From Rheinheimera mangrovi (GTDB lineage: Bacteria; Pseudomonadota; Gammaproteobacteria; Enterobacterales; Alteromonadaceae): 64,000 nucleotides of DNA. A program made the position numbers and the translations under genes. The first letter of the stretch is position 1; each line of letters begins with the position of its first letter. Below the pieces are notes generated by a model that saw nothing but the letters and a program-made list of their open reading frames with translations, made no database searches and was not told the DNA's origin. The stretch lies in contig NZ_CP034683.1 of NCBI RefSeq assembly GCF_003990335.1, positions 1,750,501-1,814,500 of the forward strand, written 5' to 3'. Shown piece after piece: positions 16,149 to 25,978 of this stretch.

Positions 16149-16160
16149 GCTCTGAACCAG
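16133..16160 (+). terminator. Terminator between convergent genes
   Basis: CTGG-G-TCAGAGC (16133-16144) and GCTCTGA-A-CCAG (16149-16160) form an 11-bp stem with one internal mismatch and a TTAG loop, followed by TTAGCTTTTT. It overlaps the end of the 91-aa gene and abuts the stop of the convergent flhB-like gene. Confidence 0.65.
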
Positions 16161-16490
16161 TTAGCTTTTTAAATCGATACGCTGGTGAATATTGTGCCAC
16201 TCGTCCGGGAATTTCCCCTGTAGCACATAAGAAAAGGCAATGAGCTCGGCGATAATAATATAGAGCTCTTTTGGGATATCAGTACCCAGTTCAATGCGTT
16301 GCAGCACTTTGACCAGCTCTTCATCTTCATGCACCAGTACGCCATGCTCTTTGGCTGTGGCAATAATATCCTGCGCCAGTTCACCATGCCCTTTAGCGAC
16401 TATTTGTGGTGCGTTTTTGCCATCATAGGCCAATGCGACAGCGCTGGTGTCTATGTCTTTACCAGCAAGGTGTTTAGTCAAGTCTTTCAT
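16161..16490 (-). CDS. FlhB C-terminal-domain-like protein (FlhX/YlqH type)
   Basis: 109 residues corresponding to the cytoplasmic C-terminal domain of the flagellar export switch FlhB (family EscU/YscU/FlhB), without the transmembrane part. ALAYDGKNAPQIVAKGHGELAQDI and VLVHEDEELVKVLQRIELGTDIPKELY match that domain, but the autocleavage NPTH motif is absent. Such solo domains can influence hook-length switching by substituting for FlhB-C. It sits 9 nt downstream of a FliK-like gene with an AGAGGA ribosome-binding site. That pairing supports a flagellar role, although no other flagellar gene is in the window. Confidence 0.85.
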   Translation of the reverse strand: MKDLTKHLAGKDIDTSAVALAYDGKNAPQIVAKGHGELAQDIIATAKEHGVLVHEDEELVKVLQRIELGTDIPKELYIIIAELIAFSYVLQGKFPDEWHNIHQRIDLKS

Positions 16491-16499
16491 CTGTATCCT

Positions 16500-18572
16500 C
16501 TACACCCGAATAGCCAGCAAGCTGGTGGTTTTAGGCATTAAACTGTCCGGAATTTTGCCCAACTGGCAATGGACCTCTTTGACATCAATGCCTTGAGCTT
16601 TGCATCTGTCTTTTAATAGCGGTAGATATTTTTCTGCCAGCAGTTTAAGCATGGTCGTGTCGGTATACAGCTGCAACGACAAGGAAGAGCCGGATAACTT
16701 ACTGATGGCTAATAATTGTCCCAGCTGTTTTAAATCAAACTTCATCGACAATTGCCAGGACACAGATTTACCTTTGCCTTTTTCCTGCTCTTCTTCCTGT
16801 TGCGTAATGGCGATTTGGCAAAAATCCGAAACTTGCTGGTTTTGAATGGGCAAGGTTAAGAAGATCTGCTGCAACGGGTCTTTGCTTTGCTGCTCCAGCG
16901 TCGATAACTGCGCATGTTGCATCGACGAGCTTTGGCTGGACAGTTGTTTTAATAACTGGCTGCTTTGGGATTGATCAAGCTGTGCAACAAACTCTTTTAG
17001 CTTGTGATCTTTATTGGGCCCCTTGTCATTTTGCGGCAGGCTTTGGCCTAAACGTCCTAATAACAACTGAATAGCGACCGCCAAAGTTCCGGCTGCAGTT
17101 TGCGGCATTGTGACATTTTGTAGCGGATTAAACTGCAACAAAGCCTGCAACTGAGCGGGCAATTGTGCCAGATTTGTAAGTTTGCTGGCATCGGGCTGAC
17201 TTTGGCGTACTAACTGCAAGATAGCTTTGACCGCTTCCGGTAGTTCCGGCACTTCCGCCAGATTTTCCCACTGAGGATTAAGCATCGGTAATAACTGGCG
17301 CCAGGCCTGATTCAGTACTGCAGGTTCAATCTGTGGTTTTATAAATTTTACTGCTTCCACTGCGCTGGCCAGGGCCTGGCTTGGTTCTGTTTTAGAACTT
17401 TGCAGCTGCAACACTTTAGGCTGTGCGTCAATCACTATGGTTTTTTGTTCTGGTATAGCTTTTAGTTGTAACTGGCCTTGAGGAGTGAGCTGCAGTTGAT
17501 ACTGCGGATCGGCCAGTTGCTGTTTTGTTGCAGCGGGCAAAGGCAGTTGTTTTAACTCATTTAAACTTAATACCACACCAGATACTGCTTTTGTCAGCGC
17601 AGGCAAAACCAAAGGTAAAATGCGTTGTTGCACAGCCGCAGGTAAAGGGATAACAGTTTGAGACTGCGCTGAAGTCGCAGCTGGTGTTTTTAGCTGTGTT
17701 GTAGCTGGTGCCGCAGCAATAGTTTGCTGCTGATTTTTTATACTGCTTTGAATGGTTTCGTTTTTAAGAGGCACAGTAAGCAACTCTGTGGTTTTTCCCT
17801 GGAGCTGAGTTGTACTTTCTCCTTGAACCTGAACTGTATTTTTTGCTGGATTGGTATTAGCCGGCGTTTTAGTAACCTTGAGCTCTGGTTGCAAAGCGGC
17901 TTTTGGCAGGATCAGACTTAATTGCCCCGCTTTGAGTTGTAGCTTTGCTTCAAGCCATTGGCTTGCCGGTAAACTTTGTAAAACAGCGGGTAAAGCCAAC
18001 TGCACTTTGTTTTGCCCAAGCTGCACAATCAGTTGCTGCTCCTGGCGCTGTATTTGTACCTGCACCTGCACTATTTTGGCCGGATCAGTACTGGCCTGAG
18101 TGTTCAGCTGGGGCATCAATTGAGGAGATTGTGACGCTTGCTGCTGAGAAGAAACTGTAGCCGTTAGTGCAGCGGTGACCGTAGCAACGGATGTGGATGC
18201 GATTGTTGCAGCGACACTAGTAGAGTGCGGAGATGACTGCTGACTATTCAGCTGTGTCACCAGCTGTTGCAACTGAGGCTGAGTCAGTTGCACCGGCATA
18301 GGCGGAGGGCCATTTTGGCTGAGTTTTAATTGTATTTGCCCGGATAAGGCTTGGCTTAATTGCACCGTTAGCTGGCCCTGCAAGGCCGGTAAATTCAGTT
18401 TGGCGTCCTGAATAAGCACCATACCAGCAGCGGTCTGCAGCTTTAATTGACCCAAACCATCTTTACCAATATTCAACAGCGCCTGATAGTTGTGTTCTTC
18501 CACCAGCACAGCAGCGGGCACAGACCCTTTGGTTTGGGCACTTAACGCGCTATCTACAGTAATCTGGTTCAC
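16500..18572 (-). CDS. FliK-like flagellar hook-length control family protein
   Basis: 690 residues, strikingly rich in Gln, Leu, Ala, Ser and Thr over residues 1-530, as in the disordered ruler region of FliK. A C-terminal folded region (about 590-690: VSWQLSMKFDLKQLGQL, LSLQLYTDTTMLKLLAEK) resembles the FliK hook-switch (Flg_hook) domain. FliK is secreted to measure the hook and then acts on FlhB-C; the next gene encodes just such a domain. Length is well above enteric FliK (about 400). It may be a second FliK paralogue; the main flagellar cluster is not here. Confidence 0.75.
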   Translation of the reverse strand: MNQITVDSALSAQTKGSVPAAVLVEEHNYQALLNIGKDGLGQLKLQTAAGMVLIQDAKLNLPALQGQLTVQLSQALSGQIQLKLSQNGPPPMPVQLTQPQLQQLVTQLNSQQSSPHSTSVAATIASTSVATVTAALTATVSSQQQASQSPQLMPQLNTQASTDPAKIVQVQVQIQRQEQQLIVQLGQNKVQLALPAVLQSLPASQWLEAKLQLKAGQLSLILPKAALQPELKVTKTPANTNPAKNTVQVQGESTTQLQGKTTELLTVPLKNETIQSSIKNQQQTIAAAPATTQLKTPAATSAQSQTVIPLPAAVQQRILPLVLPALTKAVSGVVLSLNELKQLPLPAATKQQLADPQYQLQLTPQGQLQLKAIPEQKTIVIDAQPKVLQLQSSKTEPSQALASAVEAVKFIKPQIEPAVLNQAWRQLLPMLNPQWENLAEVPELPEAVKAILQLVRQSQPDASKLTNLAQLPAQLQALLQFNPLQNVTMPQTAAGTLAVAIQLLLGRLGQSLPQNDKGPNKDHKLKEFVAQLDQSQSSQLLKQLSSQSSSMQHAQLSTLEQQSKDPLQQIFLTLPIQNQQVSDFCQIAITQQEEEQEKGKGKSVSWQLSMKFDLKQLGQLLAISKLSGSSLSLQLYTDTTMLKLLAEKYLPLLKDRCKAQGIDVKEVHCQLGKIPDSLMPKTTSLLAIRV

Positions 18573-18744
18573 TTATTTTTACGTCCATTGCTAGCATCGG
18601 AGATAACGACATCGCTTTATCGGCAGCTGTGGCTTTGATCTGAAACATTAATTTCTACAAAGCCCGCTGTTTCAAGGTTATAGCGCATTCGTATTCTATT
18701 GCCAATATGCTAAGATGCCGCGACTTTTTTTGGGAGTTTGCCCT

Positions 18745-19371
18745 TTGTCGATAATTTTGGCCGCCGAAGCATTAAGCTGTGTCCGCCAGGACAGAGTGTT
18801 ATTTGAAAACTTAAATTTTCAGTTAAGTGCAGGGCAAGTGCTTTATATTCAAGGAAAAAACGGTGCCGGTAAAAGTTCGCTGTTGCGACTGCTGGCGGGT
18901 TTGACTTTGCCTGAAGACGGTCAGATTTTATTCCACGGTAAACCTCTGCAGCAGCAAACTGAATTTTTTGCCGAACAATTGCTGTTTATCGGCCATCAAA
19001 GTGGCATTCATCCTCAGCTGACCGCATTACAAAACCTGGCGTTCTGGTCTGCTTTATCTGAACAAGCTATAGCTGATCCCTATCAGTTGTTGGGCGCTTT
19101 AGGTTTGGCAGGACTCGAAGATATTCCTTGTTTTATGCTCTCTGCAGGCCAGCAGCGCCGCGTATCTTTAGCTCGTTTATGGTTTACCAATAAATCACTG
19201 TGGATACTGGACGAGCCTTTTACCTCGTTGGATCAGCAGTTGATTGCCAAACTGGAAACGCATTTTTTACAGCATCTGTCAGCAGGTGGCGTTATTGTCT
19301 TGACCAGTCATCAGGCTTTGTCTGCCTCTTATCCGGCCCTTCAGGCGGTTGAACTGGAGTACAGATGGTGA
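18745..19371 (+). CDS. ccmA: Cytochrome c maturation ABC transporter ATPase
   Basis: ATPase of the CcmABCD complex, which uses ATP hydrolysis to release haem-loaded CcmE. The 208-residue product has Walker A GKNGAGKS (37-44), the signature LSAGQQRRVSLARL and Walker B LWILDEP. I chose TTG at 18745, with GGGAG eight nt upstream, over the in-frame ATG at 18715 because residues before it do not fit the family and the ATG lacks a ribosome-binding site. It opens the ccm operon and overlaps ccmB by 7 nt. Confidence 0.93.
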   Translation: MSIILAAEALSCVRQDRVLFENLNFQLSAGQVLYIQGKNGAGKSSLLRLLAGLTLPEDGQILFHGKPLQQQTEFFAEQLLFIGHQSGIHPQLTALQNLAFWSALSEQAIADPYQLLGALGLAGLEDIPCFMLSAGQQRRVSLARLWFTNKSLWILDEPFTSLDQQLIAKLETHFLQHLSAGGVIVLTSHQALSASYPALQAVELEYRW

Positions 19372-20030
19372 TGTGGCTAGCTTTGGTTAAACGTGAACTG
19401 CAGTTGTTAGGCAGGCAAAAAGCTGATTGGCTTAATCCGCTGGTGTTCTTTTTACTGGTCCTGAGCTTGTTTCCTCTGGGTATTGGCCCTGAACCCGGTA
19501 TGCTAAAACAAATAGCACCAGGTCTGGTCTGGATAGCTGCGCTATTGAGTGTGTTGTTATCTGCTGAACGCTTATTTAAAGACGATTACCGTTATGGTGT
19601 GATTGAGCAACTGGTAGCTGGGCGTCAGGGGCTATTTAGTTATGTTACAGCAAAAATTTGTTGCCACTGGTTATCAACCGGTGTGCCATTAATTCTGGTG
19701 TCGCCTCTTATTGCTGTGTTGCTTGGACTGGACTGGCAAAGTTGGCAGGTGTTAGTCGTGACCCTGATACTGGGTACGCCCGTATTAAGTTTATTAAGTG
19801 TGCTCGGTGCTGCACTGACTATGGCCGCAGATAAAGGCGGTATATTACAGGCACTGATTATTTTACCTTTGTATATTCCACTGCTGATTTTTGCCAGTGG
19901 TGCTATGGAAGCCGCAGCTACTGCTTTGCCTTACACTGGCCAGTTGGCTGTATTATTAGCTTTTTTATTATTTGCCTTAGCGCTGGTGCCTCTGGCCGTG
20001 CGTCAGGCGCTTCGAATGAATGTGGGGTAG
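19365..20030 (+). CDS. ccmB: Haem exporter/ABC membrane protein CcmB
   Basis: 221 residues with about six transmembrane helices. It is the membrane partner of CcmA in the complex that drives release of holo-CcmE. Recognisable features are the N-terminal LVKRELQLLGRQKADWLNPLV and the conserved E, R and D in LLSAERLFKDDYRYGVIEQL. GGAG lies five nt before the ATG, inside the ccmA end. It is followed immediately by ccmC. Confidence 0.94.
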   Translation: MVMWLALVKRELQLLGRQKADWLNPLVFFLLVLSLFPLGIGPEPGMLKQIAPGLVWIAALLSVLLSAERLFKDDYRYGVIEQLVAGRQGLFSYVTAKICCHWLSTGVPLILVSPLIAVLLGLDWQSWQVLVVTLILGTPVLSLLSVLGAALTMAADKGGILQALIILPLYIPLLIFASGAMEAAATALPYTGQLAVLLAFLLFALALVPLAVRQALRMNVG

Positions 20031-20031
20031 T

Positions 20032-20784
20032 ATGTTCCGTTGGTTAGATCCTTACGCCAAACCAGAAACTTTGTATCATCTGTGTAGCCGCTTGTTGCCT
20101 TATCTGATGGGACTGGCTGTATTAACGCTGCTGCTGGGCAATATCTGGGGCCTGGCTTTTAGCCCTTCGGATTATCAGCAAGGTGATAGCTACCGCATTA
20201 TTTATATTCATGTGCCTTCGGCTATCTGGTCTATGGGCGCTTACAGTAGCATGGCGATTGCGGCTTTTATTGGACTGGTTTGGCAAATTCGGGTTGCGCA
20301 GTGGGCTGTATTGGCCATAGCTCCTATAGGTGCTGTTTATACCGTTATTGCATTGTTTACAGGCGCAGCCTGGGGCAAGCCAATGTGGGGCACCTGGTGG
20401 GTGTGGGACGCGCGTTTAACCTCTGAGTTAGTGCTGCTATTTTTATACTTAGGTGTAATTGCCCTCTCTGGTGCTTTTTCAGAAGCGGCTCGTGGCATCA
20501 AGGTCGCATCTTTGCTGGCGATAGTGGGAGTGGTGAATCTGCCTATCATTCATTACTCAGTGGAGTGGTGGAACACATTGCATCAGGGCGCGACAATCAC
20601 AAAATTTGCCAAACCTTCGATAGACCCTTCCATGTTATGGCCACTGCTGATCAGTATTTTAGGTTTTGCGCTGCTGCTGGCGGCTTTAACCTGCTTACGT
20701 TTACGTAGTCAGATTTTAATTTTTGAACAGCACAGACCCTGGGTCCGGCAATTGGTTGACTCAAGTCAGAAGGAGCAGAACTAA
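20032..20784 (+). CDS. ccmC: Haem-handling protein CcmC
   Basis: CcmC delivers haem to CcmE through the periplasmic WWD domain, seen here as WGKPMWGTWWVWDARLTSEL, flanked by conserved histidines (YIHVPSA and IHYSVEWWNTLHQ). About six transmembrane helices in 250 residues. ATG 20032 with GGGG upstream is preferred; ATG 20020, four codons earlier, overlaps ccmB by 11 nt and lacks such a site. Its TAA overlaps the ccmD ATG. Confidence 0.94.
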   Translation: MFRWLDPYAKPETLYHLCSRLLPYLMGLAVLTLLLGNIWGLAFSPSDYQQGDSYRIIYIHVPSAIWSMGAYSSMAIAAFIGLVWQIRVAQWAVLAIAPIGAVYTVIALFTGAAWGKPMWGTWWVWDARLTSELVLLFLYLGVIALSGAFSEAARGIKVASLLAIVGVVNLPIIHYSVEWWNTLHQGATITKFAKPSIDPSMLWPLLISILGFALLLAALTCLRLRSQILIFEQHRPWVRQLVDSSQKEQN

Positions 20785-20984
20785 TGGCGTTTACATCCTG
20801 GGCAGACTTTTGGGCTATGGGCGGTTACGCGCTTTTTGTCTGGTTATCCTTTGGTACTACTTATCTGTTGCTGCTGGGGTTGTGGTGGTACAGCAAACGG
20901 CAGCATAAAGAGATACAACAACAAATCCGCGCCAAAGCAGCGCGGGAGCAACGGGTGCGGCAACATCAGGAGAGTGAGAAGTAG
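20784..20984 (+). CDS. ccmD: Small membrane protein CcmD
   Basis: 66 residues with one transmembrane helix (about 10-35, WAMGGYALFVWLSFGTTYLLLL) and a basic, Gln/Arg-rich cytoplasmic tail. CcmD stabilises the CcmABC-CcmE assembly. The start overlaps the ccmC stop (TAATG), and the stop abuts the ccmE ATG. Confidence 0.92.
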   Translation: MAFTSWADFWAMGGYALFVWLSFGTTYLLLLGLWWYSKRQHKEIQQQIRAKAAREQRVRQHQESEK

Positions 20985-21488
20985 ATGAATCCGAGACGTC
21001 AGAAACGCTTAGTGGCTGTAGTAGCCTTTGTGTTGTTGTTAGGTGGTGCTATTGGCGCCATGTTGTATGCATTGCAGCAAAATATTGACTTGTTTTATAC
21101 GCCAAGCCAACTGATTGAAGGCATGGGCGATGACAAGGTAAAACCTGAAATAGGCCAGCGCCTGCGTATCGGCGGTATGGTCGTCAAAGGTTCTGTGCGC
21201 CGGGCCTCTGATTCACTGAAAGTCAGCTTCGATTTAGTTGATACAGGCCCTATAGTTACAGTGGAATACGAAGGCATATTGCCGGATTTATTCCGTGAAG
21301 GGCAGGGTATAGTAGCTCAGGGGGTGTTAGTGGATGCAACCACCATACTGGCCTCTGAAGTGCTGGCGAAACACGACGAAGAATATATGCCTCCTGAAGT
21401 GGCTGAGGCCGTCAAAGGCATTAAACATGTAGCCCCCAAAAATTATCAGCCAGAGACTAAAAAACCAGAAGCGGGTCAGCAGCCATGA
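20985..21488 (+). CDS. ccmE: Haem chaperone CcmE
   Basis: 167-residue periplasmic haem chaperone with an N-terminal membrane anchor (about 8-30). The haem-binding His is H130 in [14 protein letters not shown], the same number as in E. coli. The OB-fold core includes [12 protein letters not shown]. It carries haem from CcmC to CcmF and overlaps ccmF by ATGA. Confidence 0.96.
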   Translation: MNPRRQKRLVAVVAFVLLLGGAIGAMLYALQQNIDLFYTPSQLIEGMGDDKVKPEIGQRLRIGGMVVKGSVRRASDSLKVSFDLVDTGPIVTVEYEGILPDLFREGQGIVAQGVLVDATTILASEVLAKHDEEYMPPEVAEAVKGIKHVAPKNYQPETKKPEAGQQP

Positions 21489-23461
21489 TTGCAGAATATG
21501 GTCAATTGGCGCTGACCTTTGCGCTTTGTATTTCTTTGGCTTTGGCCATAGTGCCTTTGTATGGCAGTTTTAAAGGCCAACAAACCGCTTTGCAACTCGG
21601 TAATCCACTGTCTTATGCTTTGTTTTTGCTAACGGCTTTTTCGTTCTGGGCTTTGTCCTACGCCTTCTGGATCAATGACTTCACTGTGGTTTATGTCGCC
21701 ACCAACTCCAACTCTTTATTGCCATGGTATTACCGTTTAACCGCGGTTTGGGGTGGACATGAAGGCTCGATGTTATTGTGGCTGTTAACCTTATCTGGCT
21801 GGATTGCGGCTGTTGCTATGTTTTCCCGTAGTTTGCCTCTGCAGTTTCAGGGCCGGATCTTAGGGGTAATGGGCTTAATTGCCGTAGGTTTTTATGCCTT
21901 TGTGCTTTTTATGTCTAACCCATTTATGCGTAGTTTGCCGTATTTCCCTGTTGATGGCCGTGATTTAAATCCGCTTTTGCAAGATTTTGGCATGATCATT
22001 CACCCACCTATGTTGTATATGGGCTACGTAGGTTTTGCTGTGTCTTTTGCTTTTGCGATAGCCGCCTTAATGGGTGGTAAGTTTGACAGCACCTGGGCGC
22101 GTTGGGCCAGACCCTGGACTTTAGCCGCCTGGTTGTTTTTAACCCTGGGAATTATGCTCGGTAGCTGGTGGGCTTATAACGAATTAGGCTGGGGCGGCTG
22201 GTGGTTCTGGGATCCGGTCGAAAACGCATCTTTTATGCCTTGGTTGGTTGGCACTGCGCTTATTCACTCTTTGGCCGTGACTGAAAAACGCGGCACTTTT
22301 AAATCCTGGACAGTACTGCTGGCGATAGCGGCCTTTTCACTGAGTTTATTGGGTGCTTTTTTAGTACGTTCAGGCGTTTTAGTCTCTGTGCATTCTTTTG
22401 CTGCCGATCCGGACAGAGGATTGTATTTACTGGCGTTTTTGCTGGTGGTGGTCGGTGGTTCTTTGCTGCTGTACGCACTTCGGATGAACTCAGTGCGTAG
22501 TCAGGCCCGTTACGAGCTTTTTTCCCGCGAAGTATTGCTGTGGGGCAATAATATTTTCCTGTTAACAGCGACCTTGGTGGTGCTGCTGGGTACTTTATTC
22601 CCACTGGTGCACAAAGAGCTGGGCTTAGGTTCTATCTCCATTGGTGAGCCGTTTTTTAATCAGCTGTTTTATTATCTGGTGATCCCTTTTGCCTTGTTAT
22701 TAGGTTTAGGCCCCTGGGTGCGCTGGAAACAACAACAGGTGCAACCTCTGTTAAAACCTATGAGTTTGATCGCCATAGCGACATTAATACTGGCCTTAGG
22801 TACTTTGGCTGCAATGCAAAGCATTCAGGCTAACTTAGCCCTGCTCGGTTTGTTATTAGGCGCCTGGGTGGGATCTTCCGCCATTTTCGAATTGCTGCAA
22901 CGACTGCAGCAGTTTGGCTCTGTTAAACAAGGTTTAACTAAGCTCAATGCCAGCCATTTTGGAATGACGCTGGCGCATATAGGTTTTGCTGTGCTGGTGA
23001 TTGGTGTGGCTATGACTAAAACCTACAGTGTGGAGACTCAAGTCAGAATGAAAGCTGGTGAGCAGGTAGAGCTGGCGGGTTACCAGTTTATGTTAGTTGA
23101 AGTTTATCCACTCAATGGCCCGAATTACAAAGGCGAAGCGGCTGAACTGGATGTCAGTTACAAGGGCGACTATGTCACCCATCTGCACGCCGAAAAACGT
23201 TTTTACACAGTGCAGCGTAGCGTGATGACAGAAGCTGCTGTGCATGCCCGTTTAAGCCGTGATTTGTATGTGGCTTTGGGTGAGTCATTGAATGACAACA
23301 GCTGGGCTTTAAGTTTGTATGTGAAGCCTTTTGTGCGCTGGATTTGGCTGGGTGGCTTATTGATGGCGCTGGGCGGTTTCATAGCGCTCTGTGATAAACG
23401 CTACCGACGTGGCGCTTCTCAAAAAGAAGCCCTGAAACAAAAGGATACAGCAGATGCGTAA
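21485..23461 (+). CDS. ccmF: Haem lyase subunit CcmF
   Basis: 658 residues with about 15 transmembrane helices. CcmF is the core of the cytochrome c haem lyase that attaches haem to CxxCH motifs. The periplasmic WWD domain is clear ([19 protein letters not shown]), as are the HEGS motif ([11 protein letters not shown]) and [12 protein letters not shown]. Length matches E. coli CcmF (647). Overlaps ccmG by 8 nt. Confidence 0.96.
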   Translation: MIAEYGQLALTFALCISLALAIVPLYGSFKGQQTALQLGNPLSYALFLLTAFSFWALSYAFWINDFTVVYVATNSNSLLPWYYRLTAVWGGHEGSMLLWLLTLSGWIAAVAMFSRSLPLQFQGRILGVMGLIAVGFYAFVLFMSNPFMRSLPYFPVDGRDLNPLLQDFGMIIHPPMLYMGYVGFAVSFAFAIAALMGGKFDSTWARWARPWTLAAWLFLTLGIMLGSWWAYNELGWGGWWFWDPVENASFMPWLVGTALIHSLAVTEKRGTFKSWTVLLAIAAFSLSLLGAFLVRSGVLVSVHSFAADPDRGLYLLAFLLVVVGGSLLLYALRMNSVRSQARYELFSREVLLWGNNIFLLTATLVVLLGTLFPLVHKELGLGSISIGEPFFNQLFYYLVIPFALLLGLGPWVRWKQQQVQPLLKPMSLIAIATLILALGTLAAMQSIQANLALLGLLLGAWVGSSAIFELLQRLQQFGSVKQGLTKLNASHFGMTLAHIGFAVLVIGVAMTKTYSVETQVRMKAGEQVELAGYQFMLVEVYPLNGPNYKGEAAELDVSYKGDYVTHLHAEKRFYTVQRSVMTEAAVHARLSRDLYVALGESLNDNSWALSLYVKPFVRWIWLGGLLMALGGFIALCDKRYRRGASQKEALKQKDTADA

Positions 23462-24023
23462 ACTGGCATTTTTTATTCCTTTCGTGCTTTTTATTGGCCT
23501 GTCGGTGTTTTTATTCAGTGGTTTATTCTCCAATCCGATGGAGCGTGAATCTTCTGTGATTAACCAGCCGTTGCCAGCTTTTGCCTTGCCTGATTTACAG
23601 CAACCGGAAAAAATCTGGACACCAGACAGCGTCAAAGGCAAGCCGTTTTTACTGAATGTCTGGGGCACCTGGTGTGTGACCTGTAACGCTGAGCTGGCCT
23701 ATTTAACAGAGCTGCGTGAGCAAGGTGTGATGATAGTAGGGTTGTATTATCAACAGCCGGCTGACGCGGCCTTTGGTGAAGTGTTTGACCTTACGGCTTT
23801 GCAACAGGAAGTGGCGCTGAAGCTGGAGCAACAAGGCAACCCCTATCAGTGGAATATTCTGGATAAAGACCGCACCCTTATTTTTGATTTAGGGGTGACT
23901 GGTGCACCTGAAACTTTCCTGATCGACGCTCAGGGCATCATTCGTCAGCACCATATAGGTGATATTAATCCGCAGGTGTGGCAGCAAAAGCTGGCGGCTG
24001 CCTACCAAAGTTTGCAGGAGTAG
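23454..24023 (+). CDS. ccmG: Thiol:disulfide oxidoreductase CcmG/DsbE
   Basis: 189-residue membrane-anchored thioredoxin-like protein (anchor about 6-26) that keeps apocytochrome CxxCH cysteines reduced in the periplasm. Active site WCVTC with C74 and C77 (E. coli has WCPTC), plus the family motif NVWGTWC and a cis-Pro region GVTGAPETFLID. ccmH starts 3 nt after its stop. Confidence 0.95.
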   Translation: MRKLAFFIPFVLFIGLSVFLFSGLFSNPMERESSVINQPLPAFALPDLQQPEKIWTPDSVKGKPFLLNVWGTWCVTCNAELAYLTELREQGVMIVGLYYQQPADAAFGEVFDLTALQQEVALKLEQQGNPYQWNILDKDRTLIFDLGVTGAPETFLIDAQGIIRQHHIGDINPQVWQQKLAAAYQSLQE

Positions 24024-24026
24024 GGC

Positions 24027-24509
24027 ATGAAATACTTTTTTTTCAGCCTGTTGCTCCTCACTGGCGCAGTGCAGGCGACGCAGGCCTTAATAGAGTTTAA
24101 AAGCCCGGAGCAACAAGCGTTATTCAAAGAGCTGACCCACGAATTACGTTGCCCTAAATGCCAGAACCAGAATATTGCCGATTCCAATGCAGTAGTGGCG
24201 GTGGATATGCGCAACAAAACACTGGAGCTGGTGCAGCAGGGACAAAGCAAAGAACAGGTGCTGGACTACATGAAAAGTCGTTACGGTGACTTTGTACATT
24301 ACCAGCCACCACTGAATAAATTCACCTTTGTTTTATGGTTATTGCCAGCGCTGATGGTGTTTGGGCTAATGCTGTTACTTGTTATGCGTCGAAAAGCTGA
24401 GCGCAAGGTAATGGCGGCAGAGCCAGTGGATACAGCTCAGCTTCAAGCCGAACCGCAGTTAGAACAGCAACTTGATCAACTGATTGAGCAGTACAGGAGA
24501 AAAAGCTGA
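24027..24509 (+). CDS. ccmH: Cytochrome c maturation protein CcmH
   Basis: 160 residues with a signal peptide, the redox motif LRCPKCQNQNI (C42, C45) and a C-terminal transmembrane helix (about 95-117). It reduces apocytochrome c as part of the haem lyase. Here CcmH is the short form, with the TPR part encoded separately as CcmI in the next gene; the two overlap by one base (TGATG). Confidence 0.95.
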   Translation: MKYFFFSLLLLTGAVQATQALIEFKSPEQQALFKELTHELRCPKCQNQNIADSNAVVAVDMRNKTLELVQQGQSKEQVLDYMKSRYGDFVHYQPPLNKFTFVLWLLPALMVFGLMLLLVMRRKAERKVMAAEPVDTAQLQAEPQLEQQLDQLIEQYRRKS

Positions 24510-25735
24510 TGCTGATGTCGTTAAGTTTTGCAGCAGCTTTAATGCTGGTGCTTATTCTGCTTTTGTTGTTGTTTTGCCGTCGTAAAGGCGAAGATGTACT
24601 GTTAAATCCGGTACTGCAGTTTGAAGATAAATTAAGGCTGCTGTCACAGGCGCGGGATAATGGCGAATTAGCTGAGCAGGATTTTGTCCTTGCTGCCACT
24701 GAATTGAAAACTCAGTACCTGCAGTCGCAGCAACATCAGCAATCGACTGCAAGTTCCGCCACAGGCTGGGTGCTGGTTACCTCTGCATTTATTCTGGTTG
24801 GAACCCTCGGGCTTTATGCCAAAACGGGCCATTTCACTGCATTGCAGAACTGGCAAACTGCGCAGCAGCAGTTACCGACTTATGGCGAACGAGCGCTGTT
24901 AAATCAGGGCGAGCCGCTGACGGAAGACGAAATAGAACTCTTTGCGCTGGCACTGCGCACTAAAATCAGCAAAGAAGGCGATGATGCTGTGGCCTGGTTT
25001 GTGATTGGTCGTATCTGGTTATCTAAGGGCATGCTGGATGATGCTATTGAAGCTTTTGAAAAAGCCCTGGCATTAACTCCAAAGCGTGTCAATGTCTTGA
25101 TCAGCTACAGTCAGGCGTTATTGGTAGCTGGTGGGGAAGAGAACCTTGCCAAAGCTGCCTTGAGTTTAGCCAAAGTGCTGCAACAGGAACCGGAAAACCC
25201 GGACGCTTTGTCGATGTTGGCGATGGTCGCCGAAGAGCGTGGCGATAAAGAACAAGCTCAGCAAGCCTGGCAGTTGTTATTGCCGAAGCTGGATAAAACC
25301 GACCCACGCTACGAGTTAGTGCAACAGAAGCTGGGGTTAGCTTCTACACCAGAGCAAGCCACAACTACAGAACAAGCAGCGACAGCGGCTGTGTCTGGCC
25401 GTCAGGTGTCTGTGCAGTTAACTATCAGCCCAGAGCTGGCAGCACAGTACAAAACCGGTACCTTGTTTGTGTTTGCCAAAGCTGTGGATGGTCCGCCTTT
25501 GCCTTTAGCAGTGCAAAAACTTGCAGTGTTTAATGGCACTCAAACCATAGAGCTAAGCGAAGCTCAGGCCATGCAGCCAGGCTGGACCTTAGCTAACGCA
25601 GAGCGTATTCAAATCAGTGCTCGTTTGTCTTTATCCGGGCAAGTGCTGAATGACGAGAATGGCCCACAAGTGCAGTCTGATGTGCTTAGTTTTAATGAGC
25701 CAAAACTGCGTCTGAGCCTTAGCTTGCAGCCTTAA
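24509..25735 (+). CDS. ccmI: Cytochrome c maturation TPR protein CcmI
   Basis: 408 residues with two N-terminal transmembrane helices (about 5-22 and 88-106), a periplasmic TPR region (about 150-275, AWFVIGRIWLSKGMLDDAIEAFEKAL and following) and a C-terminal beta-rich domain (about 295-408). CcmI presents apocytochrome c to the lyase. E. coli fuses this part to CcmH. Last gene of the ccm operon; a hairpin terminator follows. Confidence 0.93.
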   Translation: MLMSLSFAAALMLVLILLLLLFCRRKGEDVLLNPVLQFEDKLRLLSQARDNGELAEQDFVLAATELKTQYLQSQQHQQSTASSATGWVLVTSAFILVGTLGLYAKTGHFTALQNWQTAQQQLPTYGERALLNQGEPLTEDEIELFALALRTKISKEGDDAVAWFVIGRIWLSKGMLDDAIEAFEKALALTPKRVNVLISYSQALLVAGGEENLAKAALSLAKVLQQEPENPDALSMLAMVAEERGDKEQAQQAWQLLLPKLDKTDPRYELVQQKLGLASTPEQATTTEQAATAAVSGRQVSVQLTISPELAAQYKTGTLFVFAKAVDGPPLPLAVQKLAVFNGTQTIELSEAQAMQPGWTLANAERIQISARLSLSGQVLNDENGPQVQSDVLSFNEPKLRLSLSLQP

Positions 25736-25782
25736 CCGGCCCTGAAGCAGCACAGCTAAAAAACCTGAAATTGTCGATTAAA

Positions 25783-25814
25783 TAAGCAAAAGGTCATGCT
25801 CTGGCCTTTTGCTT
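25783..25814 (+). terminator. Terminator of the ccm operon
   Basis: AAGCAAAAGGTC and GGCCTTTTGCTT pair as a 12-bp stem with one G-T wobble and a short loop, about 50 nt after the ccmI stop. The 3' arm is T-rich. Confidence 0.6.
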
Positions 25815-25978
25815 CGGCGTTCTACCCCTTTGCCTCTTTTCATTTGATGCCCAATAGGCTATAACACGGCAACTTTGAGAAGTCTGTCCGGTGTTTGGGC
25901 CTGCAATTTGCGGTCTGCATCTGTCAGTCTAGTACCTTCAACCATAATTAAAATAAACCCACAATCTAGGATCACGTT

